Positions 1 to 7,560 of a stretch of 64,000 bases of DNA are shown piece after piece. The notes under the pieces were generated by a model. The model was not told the origin of the DNA. It saw only the letters and a list, made by a program, of their open reading frames with translations, and did no database searches. The stretch is from contig CP060234.1 in the NCBI GenBank assembly GCA_023898685.1, positions 2,046,001 to 2,110,000 of the forward strand, given 5' to 3'. Position 1 is the first letter of the stretch, and every line of letters starts with the position of its first letter. This DNA comes from Phycisphaeraceae bacterium (lineage in GTDB: Bacteria; Planctomycetota; Phycisphaerae; Phycisphaerales; UBA1924). A program made the translations under genes and the position numbers.

Positions 1-1
1 G

Positions 2-1048
2 CACGACCGCTTCGGGATCGACCAGGTGCGGGCGATCGTGGGCGACCACCCGGTGTTCGACCGTCCGGATCTGTACGGCGAGAGCGGCGTGCTCAACACG
101 ACGCGGCTGGCGATGAACTTCTCGAAGTTCTCCAACGCGGTGGCGAGGCGGCACGGGGAGATCAGCCGGGAAATGTTCCCGGGGTATCCGATCCGGTCGA
201 TCACGAACGGCATCCATGCGGCTTCGTGGGCCTGCCCCGAGCTGCGGTCGCTGTTCGACGAGTACACCCCGCAGTGGCGGGGCGACAACCACGACCTGCG
301 TCTCGCGGCCAACATCCCCGACGACGACCTCTGGGCGGCGCACACGAGCGCGAAGCGATCGATGCTCGAGATGGTCAAGTCGAGAACGGGCAAGACGCTC
401 GACCCGGACGCCCTGACCGTCACGTTCGCGCGCCGGATGACCGACTACAAGCGGCCGGCGCTCGCGTTCGCCGACCTGGGCCGGCTCCGCAAGATCGCCG
501 CCGAGGTCGGGCCGATCCAGTTCCTCTTCGCCGGCAAGGCCCACCCCCACGACGGGCGAGGGCAGGACATCATCCGGTCGATCTTCCGCGCTGCCGAGCA
601 GCTCAAGGGCGACGTGCCGGTGGTGTTCATCGAGGGCTACGACATCGAGATCGCCAAGCGGCTGGTCGCGGGCTCGGACGTCTGGCTGAACAACCCGCGC
701 CCGCCGCTCGAGGCGAGCGGGACGAGCGGGATGAAGGCGGCGCTCAACGGCGTGCCCAGCCTGTCGACGCTCGACGGGTGGTGGCTCGAGGGCTGCGTCG
801 ACGGGCTCACCGGCTGGGCGATCGGCGACGGCTCGCCAGCGCCCGCCAAGGGGCCGGCGCTCGATGACTTCGACGTCTCGCACGCCGAGGCGATCTACGA
901 GAAGCTCGAGCGCGAGATCCTGCCGCTCTACCGGCGCGACCGCGAGGGCTGGCTCCGCGTGATGAAGGCCTCGATTGCGCTGAACGGGTCGTACTTCACC
1001 ACGCAGCGGATGGTGAGCGAGTACGCGCTGCGGGCGTACACGGCGTAG
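2..1048 (+). CDS. glgP: Alpha-glucan phosphorylase, C-terminal part (5' end outside window)
   Basis: Glycosyltransferase family 35 enzyme that cleaves alpha-1,4-glucans with phosphate to give glucose 1-phosphate, acting on glycogen in the cytoplasm. The reading frame is open from base 2, so the N-terminus is missing; about 348 residues remain. The family PLP-binding signature is present as EASGTSGMK, with the PLP lysine codon at 734-736. Other family blocks are ITNGIHAASW, RMTDYKRP and FAGKAHPHDG. The length fits the C-terminal half of the bacterial TIGR02094-type phosphorylase. The next gene starts 29 bp downstream on the same strand. The assignment is secure; only the start cannot be seen. 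Confidence 0.93.
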   Translation, partial: HDRFGIDQVRAIVGDHPVFDRPDLYGESGVLNTTRLAMNFSKFSNAVARRHGEISREMFPGYPIRSITNGIHAASWACPELRSLFDEYTPQWRGDNHDLRLAANIPDDDLWAAHTSAKRSMLEMVKSRTGKTLDPDALTVTFARRMTDYKRPALAFADLGRLRKIAAEVGPIQFLFAGKAHPHDGRGQDIIRSIFRAAEQLKGDVPVVFIEGYDIEIAKRLVAGSDVWLNNPRPPLEASGTSGMKAALNGVPSLSTLDGWWLEGCVDGLTGWAIGDGSPAPAKGPALDDFDVSHAEAIYEKLEREILPLYRRDREGWLRVMKASIALNGSYFTTQRMVSEYALRAYTA

Positions 1049-1066
1049 GGATCCTCGCCGCGGGGC

Positions 1067-1072
1067 TACCGT
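1067..1072 (+). promoter_or_regulatory. Possible -10 hexamer of a leaderless transcript
   Basis: TACCGT lies 5 nt before the GTG start of the methyltransferase gene, too close for a ribosome binding site to fit between. It matches the TANNNT pattern seen before many starts in this window. No clear -35 box. Confidence 0.3.
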
Positions 1073-1077
1073 GTTGC

Positions 1078-2235
1078 GTGCACACCGCCCTGGAAACCTG
1101 GGCCGCGCTGCTCGCGCCCGAGCACGCGTCGTTGCGCGCCCTGGCGGCGGCCTGCGATCCTGGTGATGTCTCGGCCGTCGCGAAGCTGCGGAAGAAGCAC
1201 CCGGCCGAGCTGGTCCACGCGGCCCTGCAACTCGCCGAGGCGAGGCGCAAGCTGGAACGCAAGTGGCCCGGGCGGGAGTTTGTCGCCGACCCGGTGGGGG
1301 CGGAGATGGCCTCGGGCGAGCTCGCGGCGAGGCACAAGGCGGGCCGATTCGCGGCGGAATGTGCCGAAACGCCCGTGTTCGATCTCTGCTGCGGGATCGG
1401 GGCCGACGCGGTGGCGCTCATTGAGGCAGGGCTGACGGTCACGGCGGTGGACGTCGATCCGCTGCGGGCGTGGATGGCGGGGGTCAACGCCGCGTGCGAG
1501 TCGCGGGCACTCGACGTGCAATCGCTCGAGCTCGCGGACGAGACGATGTTCCACCTCGACCCAAGCCGGCGCGACGAGCACGGGAGGCGGATCCGCTACG
1601 ACCAGCTCACGCCCGGGCCTTCATACATCGAACAGGTGTGCGAGGGAAGATCGGGTGCGGTGAAGCTGCCGCCCGGGATCAATCCGGGCGAGCCGCCCGA
1701 GGGCGAGCTTGAGTACATCTCCGAGCGGGGCCGGCTGACACAGGCGGTGCTGTGGACGGGGCGGTTCACCCGGCACGCGGTCTCGGCGACGCTGCTGCGG
1801 GATGGCGTCGAGGCGGTGCGGATCGCGGGCGAAACCGAGCCCGATGCCGCGATCCCGTACGCGGCGCTGGAAGAGGGCATGTGGGCGCACACCGTCGACC
1901 CATCGGTGGAGCGGGCGGGCCTGCTCGCACCGATGTGCCGGCGCGCGGGTCTGGCGATGCCTCACCCGCAGGCGGGTCTGCTCGTTGGCGAGGCCCAATC
2001 CGCCGAGGCGATGCTCACGCCGTTCAAAGTGCTGGCGGAGATGCCCTGGCGGCGTTCGCGCGTGCTCGACTGGATGCGTGCGCACGACGGCGGGCTTGTC
2101 GAGGTCAAGACGCGCGGCAAGGCTGTCGACCCCGACGTCGAGCAGATGGCCCTGAGGGGCGAGGGCGGCACGGCCCACACGGTGTTCGTGCTGCGGTTCG
2201 GCGAGGCGGTGCGGGCGGTGGTGTGCGAGCGGTGA
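1078..2235 (+). CDS. Class I SAM-dependent methyltransferase with C-terminal THUMP-like domain
   Basis: A 385-residue protein with a Rossmann-type methyltransferase core. The SAM-binding motif I is VFDLCCGIGADAVAL at residues 100-114, followed by an acidic strand-2 end (TAVDVDP). The C-terminal 50 residues (VEVKTRGKAVDPD...) resemble the THUMP-like domain found behind this class of methyltransferase, which suggests an RNA substrate, although the substrate cannot be read from the sequence. The start is GTG at 1078; no Shine-Dalgarno sequence precedes it and the upstream gene ends 29 bp earlier. The lack of a usual NPPY or DPPY catalytic motif in its normal place leaves the target base open. 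Confidence 0.75.
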   Translation: MHTALETWAALLAPEHASLRALAAACDPGDVSAVAKLRKKHPAELVHAALQLAEARRKLERKWPGREFVADPVGAEMASGELAARHKAGRFAAECAETPVFDLCCGIGADAVALIEAGLTVTAVDVDPLRAWMAGVNAACESRALDVQSLELADETMFHLDPSRRDEHGRRIRYDQLTPGPSYIEQVCEGRSGAVKLPPGINPGEPPEGELEYISERGRLTQAVLWTGRFTRHAVSATLLRDGVEAVRIAGETEPDAAIPYAALEEGMWAHTVDPSVERAGLLAPMCRRAGLAMPHPQAGLLVGEAQSAEAMLTPFKVLAEMPWRRSRVLDWMRAHDGGLVEVKTRGKAVDPDVEQMALRGEGGTAHTVFVLRFGEAVRAVVCER

Positions 2236-2274
2236 GCGGTTCGGTTGAGCAGCAAAGCAGGTCGAGGCACCTGC

Positions 2275-3276
2275 TCAGGGCGCCGTCAGCCCCGGCGCCA
2301 GCTCGTCGATGAGCGTCCCGCTGAACATCTGGTTGCTCGTGTCCTCGCCCCTCGCGGCGACCGACCCGTCGGACTCGACGCGGTAGCCCATCTCACGCAG
2401 GCTCATGCGGTCGACGTGCCCGTCGCAGAATGAGACGTTCGCCTTGCCGGCGTGCCGCTCGTGGGGGGCCGAGCGGTGGGGGTCGGCGCGGTAGCGAGGG
2501 TCGGCATAGTCGCTGTTCTGCTCGGCGAGGCGGGGCGGGTCGAGAACATACCCGTGCCCGCCCAGGGCGGAAAGGACGGTGCCATCGCTGTCATCGCGTG
2601 AGCCGTCGGTGTGGTTGGGCTCGCGGAGGCGGGCGGGCTTGCCGGCGGCGGTGCCCATGTTGTCGGCCGCGAGCACCGTTTGGGCGGCGGCGATGGAACT
2701 GGCCCGGACCGGGAAGTTGATGACCCCGCTGGAATCGTCATCGGTGTTGCGGAAGCGGGTGTTGCCCAGGAACTGGTGGTTGTAGCCGTAGGGGGAGTTG
2801 CGCGTGCTGACCCAGTCGGGGACGGTGGGGCAGAGGAAGACCTCGGAGCCGTCGACGGGCAGGGAGTGCTCATCATCGCGGTCGGCGGAGGGCTGGGAAT
2901 AGGCGTCGAACCCCGCCGCGGCCCCGATCAGGGCGAACCAGCGGGGGCGGTAGTGCAGCCCGTTGCCCAGGGGGTAGAGATTCAGGCTCTCGTCGTCGTA
3001 CCGCCCGGGCTGGCCCGGGACGGAGATGTCGTCGTTGGCGTCGGCGTAGTGCTGCCAGCCGATCCCGACCTGCCTCATGCGGGAGGCGCACACGATCGCG
3101 TCGGCCGAGGCTCTCGCGGCCCCCAGGGCGGGCAGGAGGATGGCGATGAGCACCGAGATGATGGCGATGACGACCAACAACTCGATCAGGGTGAAGGCGG
3201 AAACGGCCGAAGAAATGGCGGCGTGGGCCGATCTCGGGGCTCGCGCCTGTGTACAGTGGTCGGTCGGGTGATTCAT
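2275..3276 (-). CDS. Prepilin-type N-terminal methylation-motif protein with H-X9-DG-like tail
   Basis: A 333-residue protein of the group that is greatly expanded in Planctomycetes. The type IV prepilin signature AFTLIELLVVIAIISVLIAI lies at residues 27-46, with Ala rather than Gly before the cleaved Phe and Glu at mature position 5. The C-terminus carries the GKANVSFCDGHVDRMS block characteristic of these proteins. It is presumably processed by prepilin peptidase and inserted in a pseudopilus or the inner membrane; its job is unknown. The frame stays open far upstream, antisense to metF. I chose the ATG at 3276 because it leaves a normal leader of 27 residues. It is divergent from metF. Confidence 0.85.
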   Translation of the reverse strand: MNHPTDHCTQARAPRSAHAAISSAVSAFTLIELLVVIAIISVLIAILLPALGAARASADAIVCASRMRQVGIGWQHYADANDDISVPGQPGRYDDESLNLYPLGNGLHYRPRWFALIGAAAGFDAYSQPSADRDDEHSLPVDGSEVFLCPTVPDWVSTRNSPYGYNHQFLGNTRFRNTDDDSSGVINFPVRASSIAAAQTVLAADNMGTAAGKPARLREPNHTDGSRDDSDGTVLSALGGHGYVLDPPRLAEQNSDYADPRYRADPHRSAPHERHAGKANVSFCDGHVDRMSLREMGYRVESDGSVAARGEDTSNQMFSGTLIDELAPGLTAP

Positions 3277-3324
3277 CCGTTTATCCGCAAACACGGGAAT
3301 GGTACACGAGCCGGGCACGCCGCG

Positions 3325-4242
3325 ATGCACTTCCAGGACATGTTCAAGCTGCACCCGGCGACGTTCTCCTTCGAGTTCTTTCCGCCGCGGGACGAGGCCG
3401 GTTCCGAGGATCTCTACCGGTCGATCAATGAGTTGATTCCGCTCCGGCCCACTTTCATCTCGGTGACCTACGGGGCGGGGGGGTCGACGAGCGACCTGAC
3501 GAATCGGCTCGTGCTGCGGATCAAGGATGAGGGAAAGCTCGACCCGATGCCCCATCTGACGGCCGTGTGCCACGACGAGGCAAGGATCCGCTCGATGCTC
3601 GAGGGCTACGCCGAGCGGGGGATCAGTAACGTGCTGGCCCTGCGGGGGGACCCCCCCCGGGAGATGCCCGAGTACGACCGGGAGGGCGACGCGTTCAAGT
3701 TCGCGGCCGAACTGGTGGGGTTCATCAAGAGGTTCAACAACGAGCGGCGGCATTCCGACAAGCGCGGGTTTGGGATCGCGGTGGCGGGCTTCCCTGAGGG
3801 CCACCCCGCGACGCCCAACCGCCTGATCGAGATGGACTATCTCAAGGCGAAGGTCGACGCGGGCGCCGACTGCATCATCACGCAGATGTTCTTCGACAAC
3901 CGCGACTTCTACGACTTCCGGCACCGCTGCGAGCTCTCGGGGATCGGCGTGCCGATCATCGCGGGGCTGATGCCGATCCTCTCCGAAAGCGGGATGCGGC
4001 GGATGGCCGAACTGGCGGCGGGGGCGAGATTCCCCGCGGCGCTGCTGCGGGCGATCCGTCGGGCGAGCGGGAAGGCCGACGCGGTGCGGCGGATGGGCGT
4101 GCACTGGGCGACCGAGCAGGCCCGCGATCTGCTCGACAACGGCGTGAGCGGGATCCACTTCTATACCCTCAACAAGAGCACCGCGACGCGCGAGATCTAC
4201 CGCACGCTCGGGGCGAGCGACTCGACCGAGATGGTCGTCTAG
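3325..4242 (+). CDS. metF: 5,10-methylenetetrahydrofolate reductase
   Basis: Flavoprotein that reduces 5,10-methylene-THF to 5-methyl-THF, supplying the methyl group for methionine synthesis. The 305-residue protein is a full-length TIM barrel: FSFEFFPPRD near the N-terminus holds the catalytic Glu, then FISVTYGAGGS, NVLALRGDPP, GADCIITQMFFD and the C-terminal GIHFYTLNKS block typical of MetF. The ATG at 3325 gives the family N-terminus; a second ATG at 3340 is possible. The frame is open upstream, but that part is antisense to the prepilin gene and is not coding. No ribosome binding site is obvious. No methionine riboswitch is visible upstream. Confidence 0.95.
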   Translation: MHFQDMFKLHPATFSFEFFPPRDEAGSEDLYRSINELIPLRPTFISVTYGAGGSTSDLTNRLVLRIKDEGKLDPMPHLTAVCHDEARIRSMLEGYAERGISNVLALRGDPPREMPEYDREGDAFKFAAELVGFIKRFNNERRHSDKRGFGIAVAGFPEGHPATPNRLIEMDYLKAKVDAGADCIITQMFFDNRDFYDFRHRCELSGIGVPIIAGLMPILSESGMRRMAELAAGARFPAALLRAIRRASGKADAVRRMGVHWATEQARDLLDNGVSGIHFYTLNKSTATREIYRTLGASDSTEMVV

Positions 4243-4376
4243 CGGGGTCTTCGGGACGGGTTGGGGGGCCGTTCCGTGGTCGCGGTGGTGGCCGGCCTTT
4301 TTTGGAGAAGGCCGCGAATAGCGCCCCCGGGCCGTAGTGTTTACCCAACAGTGCCCCGGCACCAAGGAGACCCGAC

Positions 4377-5180
4377 ATGAAGATGCTGATCGCGTGCCTC
4401 GCGTTGTCCCTTTCGTCGTTCGCCCTCGCCCAGGGCACGGCCCCGAGCCGGGTGCAGAAGTCGGACCAGAAGGTGGCCCACAAGCAGGCGGTCAAGGCGC
4501 CGAAGGGGCGCGAGGCGACCGACAAGAAGCTCTGGACCGACCCCTACGCGCTGCCGACCTGCCCGATTTCCGGAGAGAAGCTGGGCGGGATGGGCGACCC
4601 GGTGGTCAAGACCTACAACGGTCGCGAGGTGCGGTTCTGCTGTGACCACTGCATCAAGGACTTCGAGGCCGACCAGGGCGCGGCGTGGAAGAAGATCAAC
4701 AGGGCGATCGCCAAGGACCAGCTGCGCTATTACCCGCTCGATACCTGCGTGGTCTCGGGTGACTCGCTGCTGGACGACAGCAAGGGCGACGCCGTGAACT
4801 TCGTGTACAACAACCGGCTCTTCAGGCTGTGCTGCAAGATGTGCAAGGAGGACATCAGGAAGGACCCCGAGAAGTTCGTCGAGAAACTCGACAAGGCGAC
4901 GGCCGACGCGCAGCGGGACAAGTATCCGCTCGACACCTGCATCGTTTCGGGCGAGAAGCTGGGCCACGAAGGCGAACCGGCCGAGATGGTCGTCGCGGGT
5001 CGGCTTGTCCGGCTGTGCTGCAACGACTGCAAGAAGGACATCCTGAAGGACCCGGCGAAGTACCTCGCCAAGCTCGACAAGGCGTGGCAGGCCAAGGGCC
5101 TGTACGTGCCCAAGGCCGACGCGGGCGAGGCGCAGGCCGAGCACCAGGAGCACGCGGAGCATGAAGACGGCGACGATTGA
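4377..5180 (+). CDS. Secreted protein with three Cys-pair (TRASH/YHS-like) repeats
   Basis: A 267-residue exported protein with a signal peptide (residues 1-19, ending in FALAQ). After it come three repeats of about 60 residues, each built as C-x-x-SG-x-x-L ... V-x-x-R-x-x-R-x-CC-x-x-C: the blocks begin at LPTCPISGEKL, YPLDTCVVSGDSL and YPLDTCIVSGEKL. The cysteine spacing resembles TRASH and YHS metal-binding domains, so heavy-metal (perhaps copper) binding in the periplasm is a reasonable inference, not proven. The tail is rich in His, Glu and Asp (EHQEHAEHEDGDD), which would also bind metal. AAGGAG lies 8 nt before the ATG. The gene stands alone between metF and a convergent ispD. Confidence 0.7.
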   Translation: MKMLIACLALSLSSFALAQGTAPSRVQKSDQKVAHKQAVKAPKGREATDKKLWTDPYALPTCPISGEKLGGMGDPVVKTYNGREVRFCCDHCIKDFEADQGAAWKKINRAIAKDQLRYYPLDTCVVSGDSLLDDSKGDAVNFVYNNRLFRLCCKMCKEDIRKDPEKFVEKLDKATADAQRDKYPLDTCIVSGEKLGHEGEPAEMVVAGRLVRLCCNDCKKDILKDPAKYLAKLDKAWQAKGLYVPKADAGEAQAEHQEHAEHEDGDD

Positions 5181-5254
5181 CGGCGGTTGAGGGTCGGTCC
5201 GACGCGGACCGGTGCTGGGGGCATTGCGTCGGTGAGGCTTCGTCGTGGATGTGC

Positions 5255-5339
5255 AGGAAGCCGCGGGATGAGGATCCCGCGGTTCTTTGTGGCGAGGGCG
5301 GAGTTGTCCACCGCGGGATTGGGGTCCCGCGGCTTCCTG
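5255..5339. repeat. Paired inverted hairpin element, family A variant
   Basis: The arms 5255-5283 and 5310-5339 are inverted copies, and each arm is itself a hairpin with the stem CCGCGGGA/TCCCGCGG. It lies between two convergent genes and ends 7 bp from the ispD stop codon, so it could serve as a shared terminator or 3' mRNA stabiliser. Same outer stem as the copies at 9148, 26945, 36909 and 41051, but with different loop bases. Confidence 0.75.
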
Positions 5340-5346
5340 GGTGTGC

Positions 5347-6159
5347 TCAGAACCGTTTATGCACCGCACGCTCGGCGGGGGGCCCGAACCCGCCGAGCGC
5401 CCGGGCGAGGCGCACGTCGGCGGGACGCGTGATCTTGACGTTGGCCGGATCGCCCGGCGTGACGACGACCGGCTCGCCCAGCCGCTCGACGAGGCCCGCG
5501 TCGTCGGTGCTCTCGAGATCGTCCTGCGCATAGGCCCGCAGCAGCAGCGACTTCTCGAACACCTGGGGCGTCTGCACGTGCACCAGCCGGTCGCGGTCGA
5601 CCGTCTCCTCGACCCGGCGGAGCTCCGAGGGCTTGTCCGCCCCGATCCCGAGGATCGTGGCGGCGGGGTCGTCCGGCGTGTCCTCCACGGGCTCGGCCTC
5701 GACGCGCTTGATCGTGTCGCCGGCGGGGATCGCCGGGATCACCGCGGGATGGCGTTGCGCCAGATCGAACACGCGATCGATCAGCTCACTCGGCGTGACA
5801 GGCCGGGCCGCGTCGTGGACCGCGACGTGGGTTGCGCTCTCGGGCACGTGCCCCAGCGCCGCCTTGACGGTTTCGTAACGGTGCGTTTTGCCTCCCTTGC
5901 AGAGGGTGGCGCCGAGCAGCGCGAGCTTGTCGCCGTGGCGGAGCTCGAACTCGGCGAACGCGGCGTCATCGTGGGGCCCGGCGACGATGATCGCCCCGAC
6001 GTCGTCTCGCTTGTTGAACAGCTCGACGGTGCGCTGCAGGACGGGACGGCCGCCCAGATCCTCGTCGAGCTTGTTGCGGGAGGCGAGCAGGCCCGCGTTG
6101 CCGTCGTTGAAGCGGCGAGACAAGCCGGCGGCGGGGATGATGACGGCGATCGAGAACAT
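5347..6159 (-). CDS. ispD: 2-C-methyl-D-erythritol 4-phosphate cytidylyltransferase
   Basis: Third enzyme of the non-mevalonate isoprenoid pathway; it joins CTP and methylerythritol phosphate. The 270-residue protein opens with VIIPAAGLSRRF and contains VHDAARPVTP, AGDTIKRVE, TPQVFEKSLL and STDDAGLVE, all family blocks in the right order. The usual PKQ after the glycine loop is replaced by RNKLDEDL and there is a short insertion before it, so the nucleotide-binding loop is atypical. The start is the ATG at 6159 because GAGGAA lies 7-12 nt upstream; an ATG at 6174 would destroy that spacing. Length is slightly above the usual 230. Confidence 0.88.
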   Translation of the reverse strand: MFSIAVIIPAAGLSRRFNDGNAGLLASRNKLDEDLGGRPVLQRTVELFNKRDDVGAIIVAGPHDDAAFAEFELRHGDKLALLGATLCKGGKTHRYETVKAALGHVPESATHVAVHDAARPVTPSELIDRVFDLAQRHPAVIPAIPAGDTIKRVEAEPVEDTPDDPAATILGIGADKPSELRRVEETVDRDRLVHVQTPQVFEKSLLLRAYAQDDLESTDDAGLVERLGEPVVVTPGDPANVKITRPADVRLARALGGFGPPAERAVHKRF

Positions 6160-6297
6160 GGGCGGATTCCTCATTCGAATTTGGTTTGGGGTCGCCCCCT
6201 CGTGGGTTAGAGTATGTCTGTTCATGAGGTCCGGCCGTCGCCGCTCCGGCGTCTCTCCCCGTCGTTCTGCGGGCGGCCCCGCGGAAGGGACAACGCG

Positions 6298-7554
6298 ATG
6301 CACCGAACGCACACGACGCTGATGGCCATTCTGCCGGCTTGCACAGGGTTGGCGACCGCCGGCGAGGCCCCGCCCCGGTTCGTCGTGGAGACGCTGCCCG
6401 ATGTCGTCGATGGCGCGTTCATCGACGAGTACGACGCGATCCAGAGCGACGGCTCGGTGTACGCCTCCGCGACGCGCCTGAACCCGCAGCGGGCGGTGCT
6501 GGTGCGGATCTCGCCCCAGGGCGTGCCGACCGTGACGGACGGGCTGCCCTCGGACCCGGTGCCCCAGCACGTGCTGCAGGTCTGGGCGACCAACGACAGC
6601 GGCCGGGTCGTTGGTCACTGCATCTGGACTGACATCACGACCGGCAACATCGAGAACCTGTCGTTCCTGTACACGCATCTGGCCGACGGGTTCGGCATCA
6701 TGCAGGACGTCGGCGCCCTCGCCGGACTTGCGGACGCCGATGTGGCGGATATCAACGCATCGGGGCGGGTGCTTTTCTACAACTCGGCGCAGGGCCCGGC
6801 GGCCTGGTCCGCGGGACAGGGCACGACGCTGCTGACGCCGCCCGTTGTGCTCGCGGAGCCGACGATCATCGTGATGGGCGAGGACGGGACGTACGGAGGG
6901 CGATTCCGCGACACGGACGGATACTTCCGGGGGTTCGTGTGGGACGGTGCGGCTGGCGTGCGTGTCATCACCTCGCGGGCCACCCCGGCGGGCCTCTCGG
7001 GGTTCGCGTCCAACGTGAGCGATATCAATGCGCACGGCTGGGCCGTCGGAAAGACGCTCGTTCCCTGGATTTCCGGCAACTCGGTCGACCGGGCCTACGT
7101 CGATCGCGGCAACGGCGTCGAGATTCTCCCGGCACAGCAGCCCAACGATCCGTCGGCCTTCGCGACCGCGGTGACCGACGACGACGTGATCTACGGTGTA
7201 CGCAACGGCGCGGGCGGCTCGGGGATCTGGCGGGGAGACGATCTGGACTGGTGGGCGCTGACCGAGTTGCTTCCGCCCGACGTGGCGTACTCCATCGTCT
7301 CCTTCCGCCAGGTCTCGCGGCACGGTGCCGCGCTCGCGTATGCAACCAACCCGGGTTGGCCGTTCGGCGACACGGTGCGGCTGATCCCCGCGGGGCCAGG
7401 CGACTACAACGCCGACGGCGTGTGGGACCTCGCGGACGTGCAGCTGTTCGTCAGCGAGTTCCTCGCGGGGGCGAGGCTGGCCGACCGCGACCAGAACGGG
7501 ACGCACGACCTGGCCGACCTGCAATCGTGGATCGGCGAATTCCTGAGTCCCTGA
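6298..7554 (+). CDS. Secreted protein with GC-type dockerin-like C-terminus
   Basis: A 418-residue exported protein. The signal peptide occupies roughly residues 1-22 (MHRTHTTLMAILPACTGLATA). The middle is made of beta-rich repeats with phrases like INASGRVLFYN and INAHGWAVGK, resembling HAF-type extracellular repeats; no enzyme motif is visible. The last 60 residues hold two EF-hand-like units, YNADGVWDLADVQLFVSEFL and a second one with NGTHDLADLQ, as in the tails of other secreted proteins here. AAGGGA sits 6 nt before the ATG at 6298, which fixes the start although the frame is open further upstream. It ends 6 bp from a convergent gene. Confidence 0.65.
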   Translation: MHRTHTTLMAILPACTGLATAGEAPPRFVVETLPDVVDGAFIDEYDAIQSDGSVYASATRLNPQRAVLVRISPQGVPTVTDGLPSDPVPQHVLQVWATNDSGRVVGHCIWTDITTGNIENLSFLYTHLADGFGIMQDVGALAGLADADVADINASGRVLFYNSAQGPAAWSAGQGTTLLTPPVVLAEPTIIVMGEDGTYGGRFRDTDGYFRGFVWDGAAGVRVITSRATPAGLSGFASNVSDINAHGWAVGKTLVPWISGNSVDRAYVDRGNGVEILPAQQPNDPSAFATAVTDDDVIYGVRNGAGGSGIWRGDDLDWWALTELLPPDVAYSIVSFRQVSRHGAALAYATNPGWPFGDTVRLIPAGPGDYNADGVWDLADVQLFVSEFLAGARLADRDQNGTHDLADLQSWIGEFLSP

Positions 7555-7560
7555 ACGAAC

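Noticed and set aside
2611..3324. Open frame continuing upstream of metF on the plus strand
   Set aside because: It is antisense to the prepilin gene, has repetitive Val/Gly composition and no homology; metF begins at 3325.
3277..4365. Long upstream extension of the prepilin frame on the minus strand
   Set aside because: It lies antisense to metF and would displace the prepilin signal to residue 390.
4243..4376. Terminator after metF
   Set aside because: GGCC blocks flank a T-run (TTTTTT), but the T-run lies inside the loop rather than after the stem, so the usual shape is missing.
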